NCBI GenBank assembly: GCA_910587095.1
Contig: CAJUMJ010000030.1
Coordinates: forward strand, 1-64,000
Direction: 5' to 3'
Source: an uncultured Lachnospiraceae bacterium
GTDB taxonomy: Bacteria > Bacillota > Clostridia > Lachnospirales > Lachnospiraceae
DNA length: 64,000 nt
Below, one piece after another: positions 1-6,773 of the stretch. The first letter of the stretch is position 1; each line of letters begins with the position of its first letter. Position numbers and translations under genes: made by a program. The notes under the pieces are model-generated. The model ran no database searches, was not told where the DNA came from, and worked only from the letters and a program-made list of their open reading frames with translations.

Positions 1-65
1 CAAGGTTATAAGATCAAGCCAGCTACTGCGTAACCTTAACATTCTCAATATTCAATTTTTAAAGC

Positions 66-83
66 AGCCACCGAAAGATGGCT
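66..83 (-). terminator. weak terminator-like hairpin in the left-edge noncoding segment
   Basis: Bases 1-179 hold no gene I can support. On the minus strand a 7-bp stem (AGCCATC with GGTGGCT, loop TTTC) lies about 100 nt past the stop of the HlyD-like gene and is followed by GCTTTAAAAATT. The U-tract is poor, so this may be only a structured spacer. Confidence 0.3.
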
Positions 84-179
84 TGTTTGTGATGCGATTA
101 AGGGAATGGATACCCTCTACTTCTCATTTTCAATCTTTACCCTCAAAAAAGATTGTACAATCGCCCCGCGCTTGATCGC

Positions 180-1691
180 TTATTCGTAAATAAACTCGTT
201 GTCCTTTACCATACTCGCGTCCAACACGATATAATCGTATACATTCAGGCCGTACGCGGTGTTTGATTTCACAACGGAGTACTCCTCGTTGTCATACAAA
301 ATGCTGATCTGCTTAAAGTCCGCGTATCCCTTGTTGATGTTATAAACTCCCTGCAAAGTGCCTGTCCTGCTCACTGCGTATTTTTCTCCCGTCTCCGGCA
401 TGACAATGTAGTTTCCGGCCCGAAGCGTGGAATTATCCAGATAATAATCCGTTTCCGTCTCCTCGTAAATTTCCGTCTCCACAAACTGCGTGGTGGCTTC
501 CCCCTCTTCGTTATAGGTTTCAAGAAGCACGCCGTCGCCGCCGCCTGCACCGCCTCTGGTCACATAGGCTTTCGGCACGATAAAAAATTCTTTTTGTACG
601 ATGGCGGAATTGGGAATCTTAAGCCCTGTCTCCTCCTCCAGCAAAAGCTCGATATCAATAAAACGCTCCGTACAGAAAGTAATCATGGAATTGGTAAAAG
701 TGAGCGATACGAAAGTGTCGCCGGCTTCATTGGTGTACTGCTCCGCCTTTCCCCAGGCCGTATACTGGTTTTTTAGAAAACGCACCTCCACATACTCTTC
801 CTCGTTCACAAGCCGGTCAGCCAACTCCTTCTCCACCGGAATCACGACAGACCAGTCTTCCGATGTGGAGAGCTTATAAACCGGATCCCCGGCAGCCACC
901 AGTCCGTTGTTGACCAGATAGGCGCGTTCGTAGTTTTCCTCGTCAAAAAGCTCCGTCGTCATATCCTGAAGCTTCAGATTTTCATAACCGTCCGTGGAAT
1001 AAATCACAATGCCGCTTCTGGGCGCATAGCGGTAATTGATGAGCGCCGTGCCGGAGCTATCGTTTAAAGCGTCCGCATTTTCCAAAATATTATAGTTTGC
1101 CAGCTTGACCGCCATACTTTCCATATTGTGCCGGAAATTATACACCTCATCGAAATGTTTTCTGTCAAAGCCATGCATAAAAGCCGTGATATCAGTCTTA
1201 ATCTCGGCAAGATCACTGTCCGAAAGGGAATTTTCCCCATTTGCCCCGGCCCTGATATAATCGGAGAGACGTCCCGTCTCGTCCACCGTGTAAACCAGAT
1301 CGCCGGCCGCCGTGCGTTCTCCCTCCCTGGCAAAATAATTGACGTAACCGGCATCCTGTCCGCTCACAATCTCCTCCTGCCGGAGGGCAATCGCCCTGTA
1401 AATGCTGTTCGATGTCAGCGATCCTTCCTGCACGCTGTAGCGGACAATATGGTCTGTGCGAAAATACATGACCACACAGATCACTACATAGATAAGTATC
1501 ACAAGGAAAACCATCAGTCCGATATTCAGGTTCAGTACTTTCCGATCTCTTTTATATCTGTTATATTCAGTTATATTGTTCCGATTATTCGCCAATACCT
1601 GCTCTCCATAAATGCCATCAATCGAGTAGGGAAGCTTTTCCTTCAACCCGCACAAACGATAAAACCCCGGAAGATTCCTCCGAGGTTTCAA
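180..1691 (-). CDS. HlyD-like membrane-fusion / periplasmic-adaptor-type protein
   Basis: A 503-aa protein with a charged cytoplasmic N-terminus, one strong membrane segment at about residues 54-77 and a long extracytoplasmic domain. This layout, with beta-rich lipoyl/barrel-sandwich-like stretches (for example around the AGDPVYKL and AGNYIVMP turns), matches the HlyD-like adaptors that Clostridia carry near cell-division genes. No partner transporter lies in the window. It starts 26 nt after the stop of the P-loop gene, so the two are probably cotranscribed. The exact role in this family is not established; export or envelope assembly is inference. Confidence 0.6.
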   Translation of the reverse strand: MKPRRNLPGFYRLCGLKEKLPYSIDGIYGEQVLANNRNNITEYNRYKRDRKVLNLNIGLMVFLVILIYVVICVVMYFRTDHIVRYSVQEGSLTSNSIYRAIALRQEEIVSGQDAGYVNYFAREGERTAAGDLVYTVDETGRLSDYIRAGANGENSLSDSDLAEIKTDITAFMHGFDRKHFDEVYNFRHNMESMAVKLANYNILENADALNDSSGTALINYRYAPRSGIVIYSTDGYENLKLQDMTTELFDEENYERAYLVNNGLVAAGDPVYKLSTSEDWSVVIPVEKELADRLVNEEEYVEVRFLKNQYTAWGKAEQYTNEAGDTFVSLTFTNSMITFCTERFIDIELLLEEETGLKIPNSAIVQKEFFIVPKAYVTRGGAGGGDGVLLETYNEEGEATTQFVETEIYEETETDYYLDNSTLRAGNYIVMPETGEKYAVSRTGTLQGVYNINKGYADFKQISILYDNEEYSVVKSNTAYGLNVYDYIVLDASMVKDNEFIYE

Positions 1692-1717
1692 GACTTTCTA
1701 TATTGATTATGTACATA

Positions 1718-2143
1718 TCAGAGGGATACAATGATGTTTTTGCGGACATTCTCAGGAAGCACACTCTCATCAAGCGCTATGCTGATCACAAAATCCACAT
1801 GGAATTTTTCGCTGATCTTCTCCAGCTTGCAGATCACTTTCTCGATCCCGTCCGCTTCCACACATGCAATTTTCATAAAGCTGTCGAAATACATCTGCTG
1901 CAGGTCATGATCCTGGGATATAATACCACATACGAAACCGACAAACTCATCGCAGTCCGTCACCAGATATTCGGGCACATCAATGAGCCTGATCTTGTTA
2001 TTCAGCTCAAACATATGCTTCGTGCTCTTGTCAAGATATACGATATTGCCCTGTACGTCTTTGATCTCCGTATTCACTTTATCTAATAAATGTTTGGTCT
2101 TTCCCTTTCCCTTATCTCCTACAATAAACTGAACCATGTCCAT
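1718..2143 (-). CDS. small P-loop NTPase-like protein
   Basis: A 141-aa protein whose residues 8-15 read GDKGKGKT, a Walker A motif. VYLD near residue 35 and CDEFVGF near 64 are possible Walker B-like strands. It is too short for a full ATPase of known class; homologues in Lachnospiraceae are usually left hypothetical or loosely called PilT-like. It lies between the dacF-like gene and the HlyD-like gene in the same direction. The start is the ATG at 2143 after a GGAGGGTATGGAC-type ribosome site. Function unknown beyond likely nucleotide binding. Confidence 0.6.
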   Translation of the reverse strand: MDMVQFIVGDKGKGKTKHLLDKVNTEIKDVQGNIVYLDKSTKHMFELNNKIRLIDVPEYLVTDCDEFVGFVCGIISQDHDLQQMYFDSFMKIACVEADGIEKVICKLEKISEKFHVDFVISIALDESVLPENVRKNIIVSL

Positions 2144-2233
2144 ACCCTCCTACTGTATAATATTATTTGCCGTCCACACCGAACCGTTTACCTGTCTCAA
2201 TTATACAGGAACTCCCGTGAAAAAACAACTACC

Positions 2234-3256
2234 TTATTTGATGATTCCGAGCAAATCGCCCATATCCGTGTAAAGTCCTTCCCTGGACTCGTCCTTAAGT
2301 ATAACGGATATATACGGAGTCCCGTTGCTTCCTCTCGAAAGCAGGATTAAACAGTGCCCCGCCGCGTTGGTCGTGCCGGTCTTTCCGCCTACCACCGTCA
2401 CATTTGCGGGCGCTTCGTAGGATCCCCTCAGAAAGAGATTTGAATTTTCTACCTCCAGATTTTTCTGCGATCCGTCCGCCGCCGTATAGACGGTACTGTA
2501 GGAAGTCATCTGTATAATCTGGTTAAACAACTCGTATTTCAGCGCTTCCTGGAAGATCAGGTAAAGATCGTAAGCCGTCACATAGTGTCCCTCCTCGGTC
2601 AGACCGTTGGGATTCATAAAATGACAGTTTGTCGCGCCGATCGACTGCGCTTCTTCATTCATAAGCGCAATAAAATTCTCCACGGAACCGGCCACTCCTT
2701 CCGCAATCAGAACAGCCACATCATTTCCGGAATAGATAAGCAACGCATGAAGCGCCTGGTCCAGAGTCATCTTGTCCCCGGGCTTTATGCCGCACAGCAC
2801 GGCCCCTGATTCCGTAATCAGCACATTATCCGAAGCCGTATAAATATCGTCCGGCGAACCGTGTTTTAGAGCGACAAGCGCGGTCATCACCTTTGTCAGG
2901 CTGGCAGGATGGAGCTGGTTATGGATATTTTTCGCGTAGAGCGTATCCAGATTCTTTGTGTCAAACAACGCGGCCGCCCCAATTTGCTGTAAATCCGGGC
3001 CGCCGGCCGTCACATCCTTCGCCGCCACGCACAGCTCTTTCGCAAAAGGGTCGATCGTCTCCCTGTTCGCTGTATTGATTAGCTGATAACTGCTGACATT
3101 GCCCTGTTCCTCATATGGCATATCATACTTCGCGCTCCCGCAGCCCGTAAGAAAAAGAACCAAAAAAGCACAGCATAGTATTATTTTTTTGAGCGAGTTT
3201 GCCGCAGGCAAATCTCGTAATCGAGCGAAGCTCGATTTGTTACTTGTACATTTCAC
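2234..3256 (-). CDS. D-alanyl-D-alanine carboxypeptidase lipoprotein (DacF type)
   Basis: A serine peptidase that trims the terminal D-Ala from peptidoglycan stem peptides at the outer face of the membrane. The three penicillin-binding motifs are visible: SLTK (SxxK, nucleophile serine), SGN (SxN) and KTGTT (KTG). A hydrophobic stretch ending LTGCG (about residues 35-39) is a lipobox, so the mature protein is lipid-anchored. The only start with an upstream ribosome site is a GTG that overlaps the end of mgsA by 17 bp. The resulting 21-residue leader before the hydrophobic core is encoded largely by two palindromic hairpins and looks like an insertion. Confidence 0.85.
   Translation of the reverse strand: MKCTSNKSSFARLRDLPAANSLKKIILCCAFLVLFLTGCGSAKYDMPYEEQGNVSSYQLINTANRETIDPFAKELCVAAKDVTAGGPDLQQIGAAALFDTKNLDTLYAKNIHNQLHPASLTKVMTALVALKHGSPDDIYTASDNVLITESGAVLCGIKPGDKMTLDQALHALLIYSGNDVAVLIAEGVAGSVENFIALMNEEAQSIGATNCHFMNPNGLTEEGHYVTAYDLYLIFQEALKYELFNQIIQMTSYSTVYTAADGSQKNLEVENSNLFLRGSYEAPANVTVVGGKTGTTNAAGHCLILLSRGSNGTPYISVILKDESREGLYTDMGDLLGIIK
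3195..3236. repeat. two short palindromic hairpins inside the 5' end of the dacF-like gene
   Basis: GAGTTTGCC / GGCAAATCTC around a GCA loop (3195-3216) and ATCGAGC / GCTCGAT around GAA (3220-3236). They sit in codons 7-21 of the carboxypeptidase, ahead of its signal peptide. Their stem plus 3-nt-loop style recurs in the intergenic elements at 5908-6060 and 17805-17823. Confidence 0.6.
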
Positions 3257-3635
3257 GCCACTCTAAGTCTCCTCTGTCGAGCGATTTGATCAAAAGCTCC
3301 GCGGACGCCAGATTGGTAGCAAGCGGAATGTTATGCCTGTCACACAGCATAACTACGTTGTTGACATCCGGCTCATGGGATTTCGGATACAGCGGATCTC
3401 TCAGGAAAATCACCAGATCAATCTGGTTGTGCTCAATTTGCGCACCGATCTGCTGCGCGCCGCCGAGATGTCCCGCCAAATATTTGTGGATAGCCAGATT
3501 TGTTACTTCCTCAATCAGCCGCCCCGTCGTCCCTGTTGCATAGAGCTCGTTTTTGCTTAAAATTCCCCGGTAAGCGATACAGAAATTCTGCATCAGCTGT
3601 TTTTTTGCATCATGCGCGATCAATGCGATATTCAT
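3240..3635 (-). CDS. mgsA: methylglyoxal synthase
   Basis: Converts dihydroxyacetone phosphate to methylglyoxal and phosphate, a bypass of lower glycolysis in the cytoplasm. At 131 aa it has family length. Family signatures are present: ALIAHDAKK at the N-terminus, the TGTTGRL loop, HLGGAQQIGAQI, and FLRDPL with its aspartate in the active-site region. It overlaps rodA by 26 bp at its start and the dacF-like gene by 17 bp at its end, so the three are translated from one message. Confidence 0.93.
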   Translation of the reverse strand: MNIALIAHDAKKQLMQNFCIAYRGILSKNELYATGTTGRLIEEVTNLAIHKYLAGHLGGAQQIGAQIEHNQIDLVIFLRDPLYPKSHEPDVNNVVMLCDRHNIPLATNLASAELLIKSLDRGDLEWREMYK

Positions 3636-4755
3636 CTTTGCTTACACCCCTGTCGTTTTTACATTGCAGCCGCACGTTCATTACAAAACCTATTCCGATA
3701 TAAAGACTCACAAGCGAAGTGAGCCCGTAGCTCACAAAGGGAAGCGGAATCCCCGTATTGGGACTTGCACCGGTAGCCACCGCAATATTAAGCATCCCCT
3801 GGAACCCTACCAGTGCCGCAACCCCCGCCGCGATGATCGTGCCGGCTAAGTCTTTTGCCTTCCTAGCTACCATAATACATTCAAATGAGATGAAAATCAA
3901 TAACACAATTACGGTACATCCCCCCATAAATCCAAATTCTTCCCCGATTACCGCGTAAATAAAGTCCGTTTCCACCTCTGCGATAAAATTTCCGTTTTTC
4001 ACGGAACTGATCTCATTGGTATTGTAGCCCTTGCCGTAAAGCATACCGGAGCCGATGGCCGTCATGGAATTGGTCTGCTGGTATGCTTCCGTATCCGAGT
4101 ACTCGTCCGGATAGAGCCAGGCCAGAATACGCCTCTGCTGAAATTCGTTTATGATATGCTGTTCCGGCTGTAAGATCAGCGTCAAAGCGATAATAAAAGC
4201 CGGAACAGCCACGGAGACGGCCAAAATCACGTATTTCCAGCTCACGCCGCCAACAAACATAATCACACAGAAGAGAATCGTCACCATGATACTGGTTGAG
4301 AGATCCGGCTGTTTCAATATAAGATAAATGGACGGCAAAAACAATACGACACAGCTACCCACAATCCGGAAGGTTCCCATCTCCTCCTTATGTTTCATGA
4401 TAAACTGTGCGTAAAATAAAATCAACATAATCTTGGCCGTTTCCGAAGGCTGAAACTGAATACCGAAAAGGTTTACCCACCTCTGCGATCCGTTTACATT
4501 CACGCCGATCGCCTGTACCAGCCATAAAAGGATCAGATTTACCACATACATAATCCAGTAAAATCTCAGAATGATGGTATAGTCAAACAGAGAAATGACC
4601 AACATCAGGAAAAAACCGAATACGGCTCCCGCAAGCTGTCTGGACTGCAGAGATTCTTTAGCGCTCCCGATGGTCAAAACGCCGATGGCGGTAATGGCCA
4701 CCACAAGAATAATCAATTTAAAATTATAGTCTCTGATGTGATAATGTTTCAGCAT
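3610..4755 (-). CDS. rodA: RodA/FtsW-family SEDS peptidoglycan glycosyltransferase
   Basis: A 381-aa multi-pass membrane protein of the SEDS family, which polymerises lipid II into glycan strands together with a class B PBP. It has about ten hydrophobic segments. The conserved stretches GVNVNGSQRW, QPSETAK and GIPLPFVSYG (near the C-terminus) are typical. Its presence in the min-mre-PBP2 cluster favours the elongation enzyme RodA over the divisome FtsW. PBP2 (6774-9650) is its likely partner. Confidence 0.88.
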   Translation of the reverse strand: MLKHYHIRDYNFKLIILVVAITAIGVLTIGSAKESLQSRQLAGAVFGFFLMLVISLFDYTIILRFYWIMYVVNLILLWLVQAIGVNVNGSQRWVNLFGIQFQPSETAKIMLILFYAQFIMKHKEEMGTFRIVGSCVVLFLPSIYLILKQPDLSTSIMVTILFCVIMFVGGVSWKYVILAVSVAVPAFIIALTLILQPEQHIINEFQQRRILAWLYPDEYSDTEAYQQTNSMTAIGSGMLYGKGYNTNEISSVKNGNFIAEVETDFIYAVIGEEFGFMGGCTVIVLLIFISFECIMVARKAKDLAGTIIAAGVAALVGFQGMLNIAVATGASPNTGIPLPFVSYGLTSLVSLYIGIGFVMNVRLQCKNDRGVSKDEYRIDRA

Positions 4756-4782
4756 ATAACTCCTTCATCCTGTTGTACCGTA

Positions 4783-5046
4783 TCACTGTTTTAAGTCCAG
4801 AATCGGTATGTTGGCGTAGAGAGTCGGGTTTTTGATGCCGTGCCCCTTGCCGTTTGTCTGTGTGATCTGGATTTCCATACTTTGGGCGTCTATCTTCATG
4901 TATTTGGATATCACCTTGGCAATATCGTTTTTGATCATTTCCATCATCTCCTGGGAGCAGTTTACCCTGTCGGAAATAAGCAGGATCTTAAGCCTGTCCT
5001 TTGCTATCTCCCTGGAGCTTTTCCGTTTCAGCAAATTTTTAAACAC
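4783..5046 (-). CDS. minE: cell division topological specificity factor MinE
   Basis: An 87-aa protein that releases MinD from the membrane by stimulating its ATPase, so that MinCD inhibition oscillates. It follows minD by 15 bp. The N-terminal region LLKRKSSREIAKDRLKILLISDR carries the amphipathic and MinD-contact segment, and the C-terminal half is the topological-specificity domain. Length and context are normal. Confidence 0.9.
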   Translation of the reverse strand: MFKNLLKRKSSREIAKDRLKILLISDRVNCSQEMMEMIKNDIAKVISKYMKIDAQSMEIQITQTNGKGHGIKNPTLYANIPILDLKQ

Positions 5047-5061
5047 ACTGATCCCCTCCCC

Positions 5062-5853
5062 CTATCCTTTATGGAAAACACCTGATAACCTGGCCCAGAA
5101 CGAGACGCTCTTGTCAAAGTCCATGAAAGGAACCTCCTCGCCCACCACCCGGTAACAGATATTCTGGTATGCCTTCCCCGCCAGCGTATTGCTTCCCACA
5201 AGCGGTTCACCCTGATTAGTGGCTATCACCACATTCTCATCATCCGGCACCCTTCCGATCAACGGCAGGGATAAAATGTCCACCACATCCTCCGAGGACA
5301 TCATGTCACCCCGCCTGATCATATCCTGTCTGATTCGGTTGATGATCAGATCTATCCTATGTATCTCGTTGGCCTCCAAAAGGCCGATAATCCGATCCGC
5401 ATCCCGGATCGCGGACACCTCCGGCGTAGTCACGACAAGCGCCCTGTCAGCGCCTGCGATGGCATTCTGGAACCCCTGCTCGATACCCGCGGGACAGTCC
5501 AGTATAATGTAGTCAAACTGATCTCTCAGATGACTGATCATGCGTACCATCTGTGAGGGATTCACCGCACTCTTATCCTTTGTCTGCGCCGACGGTAAGA
5601 GAAACAGGGTCGGATAACGCTTGTCTCTGATGATCGCCTGTTTGATGCGGCAGTTCCCTTCCACCACATCCACCAGATTATATACAATCCGGTTCTCCAG
5701 TCCCATAACCACATCCAGGTTCCGAAGACCGATATCCGTATCAATCAGGATAACCTTCTTCCCCATAGCTGCCAGACCTGTTCCAACGTTTGCAGAGGTG
5801 GTGGTCTTCCCCACCCCGCCTTTCCCTGACGTGACGACAATCACTTCACTCAT
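5062..5853 (-). CDS. minD: septum site-determining ATPase MinD
   Basis: A membrane-cycling ParA-family ATPase that recruits MinC. The deviant Walker A motif KGGVGKTTT is at residues 11-19 and DTDIGLRNLDVVMG is the switch I region. The C-terminal WARLSGVFHKG is a short amphipathic membrane-targeting helix. At 263 aa it has standard length. It lies between minC and minE, but a 208-bp gap filled by a structured element separates it from minC, which is unusual for this operon. Confidence 0.95.
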   Translation of the reverse strand: MSEVIVVTSGKGGVGKTTTSANVGTGLAAMGKKVILIDTDIGLRNLDVVMGLENRIVYNLVDVVEGNCRIKQAIIRDKRYPTLFLLPSAQTKDKSAVNPSQMVRMISHLRDQFDYIILDCPAGIEQGFQNAIAGADRALVVTTPEVSAIRDADRIIGLLEANEIHRIDLIINRIRQDMIRRGDMMSSEDVVDILSLPLIGRVPDDENVVIATNQGEPLVGSNTLAGKAYQNICYRVVGEEVPFMDFDKSVSFWARLSGVFHKG

Positions 5854-5907
5854 AGCAAGTCCTCCATTGATGAATTGTTATCGTCTACCGAACTCTCTGC
5901 CCACATC

Positions 5908-6060
5908 GTTCAGCCCGCGCCATTCGCAAAGGCGCCTGCGGCGCTTTCACACTGCTTACGCAGTTAACTTTGCTCATGAGATGGCGCTCCGCTCATGCTC
6001 TGTAAAGATGGCTCATTCATGCGAGCATGATTCGCCCATTTTTACAGAGCATGGCTGAAC
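5908..6060. repeat. 153-bp palindrome-rich element between minC and minD
   Basis: The ends form an 8-bp inverted repeat, GTTCAGCC and GGCTGAAC. Between them lie at least four hairpins: a bulged GC-rich one around 5938-5957, ACTGC-TTAC-GCAGT, CATGAG/CTCATG, and a 10-bp stem GCTCTGTAAA/TTTACAGAGC enclosing TCATGC-GA-GCATGA. No open reading frame is convincing. It ends directly at the minC stop codon. It may be a non-autonomous repeat (MITE or REP-like) or a processed mRNA structure. Confidence 0.6.
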
Positions 6061-6061
6061 T

Positions 6062-6748
6062 TTAGAATGGCAGATCGCTCAGTAATTCTTTGGTAATCGG
6101 CTCTAATATTACTCTGGCGTCTTTCACATAAGCAATCTTGGGCTGAATCTTCGGTTTGATCGACCACTTGCTTTGTTTTTCTGAGGTTTTGTATCTGAAA
6201 TCACCGATTTTTAATTTTTCCGGCGACATTTCAAGCGCTACCACAAAGTGCCCTTCCTCTCCGTTCCCTCCGGCATACGCCTGTCCGAAAAGACCGCCAA
6301 GCACCACGATATCCTTGCTGGATATGACGCAGGCTCCTGGATAGACGTCCCCCAGCACAATAATGCTGTTCTCCGTCTCAAGAATCTGTCCGTCCTTCAA
6401 AGTCCCCTTGTAAAACTGCCCTGCGTTCTCCAATACCTCCTGATGGAAGGAAAGCTGTTGCAGAGCTCTCACGTAGGTCTTGTCCGTCTCCTCGTTCTTT
6501 CCCATAATGCAGACAATATTCAGCCTGGAATTGGCCGAGATCGTGTCGGCAATCTGCCGCTCCTCCAAGTCGGAGAGCTCTCTGCCTTCAAAAGACAATA
6601 CCATGCTGGCGTCCTTAAAAAAATTGGCGGACTCGCGAAATTTCATGGCAATCTCCTCCAGGAGCTGCGAAAAGGGCAGATCACTGTCCAAAAAGATGGA
6701 CAAACCGTTGGGAAAGCTCTTGATAATCACTGCGTTTTTCATATTCAC
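6062..6748 (-). CDS. minC: septum site-determining protein MinC
   Basis: Inhibitor of FtsZ assembly, active when bound to MinD. At 228 aa it has an N-terminal FtsZ-inhibiting domain (about residues 1-100) and a C-terminal right-handed beta-helix domain with the typical runs GDVYPGA, DIVVLGGLFGQAYAG and RFRYKTSE-like ending. It follows PBP2 by 25 bp and is first of the min genes on this strand. Confidence 0.92.
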   Translation of the reverse strand: MNMKNAVIIKSFPNGLSIFLDSDLPFSQLLEEIAMKFRESANFFKDASMVLSFEGRELSDLEERQIADTISANSRLNIVCIMGKNEETDKTYVRALQQLSFHQEVLENAGQFYKGTLKDGQILETENSIIVLGDVYPGACVISSKDIVVLGGLFGQAYAGGNGEEGHFVVALEMSPEKLKIGDFRYKTSEKQSKWSIKPKIQPKIAYVKDARVILEPITKELLSDLPF

Positions 6749-6773
6749 ACCTCTGTCCTCAAACTGTCAGCCG

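Noticed and set aside
3195..3256. Frameshift or pseudogene at the dacF-like 5' end
   Set aside because: The frame is open from a GTG with a ribosome site through the signal peptide; it is odd but not broken.
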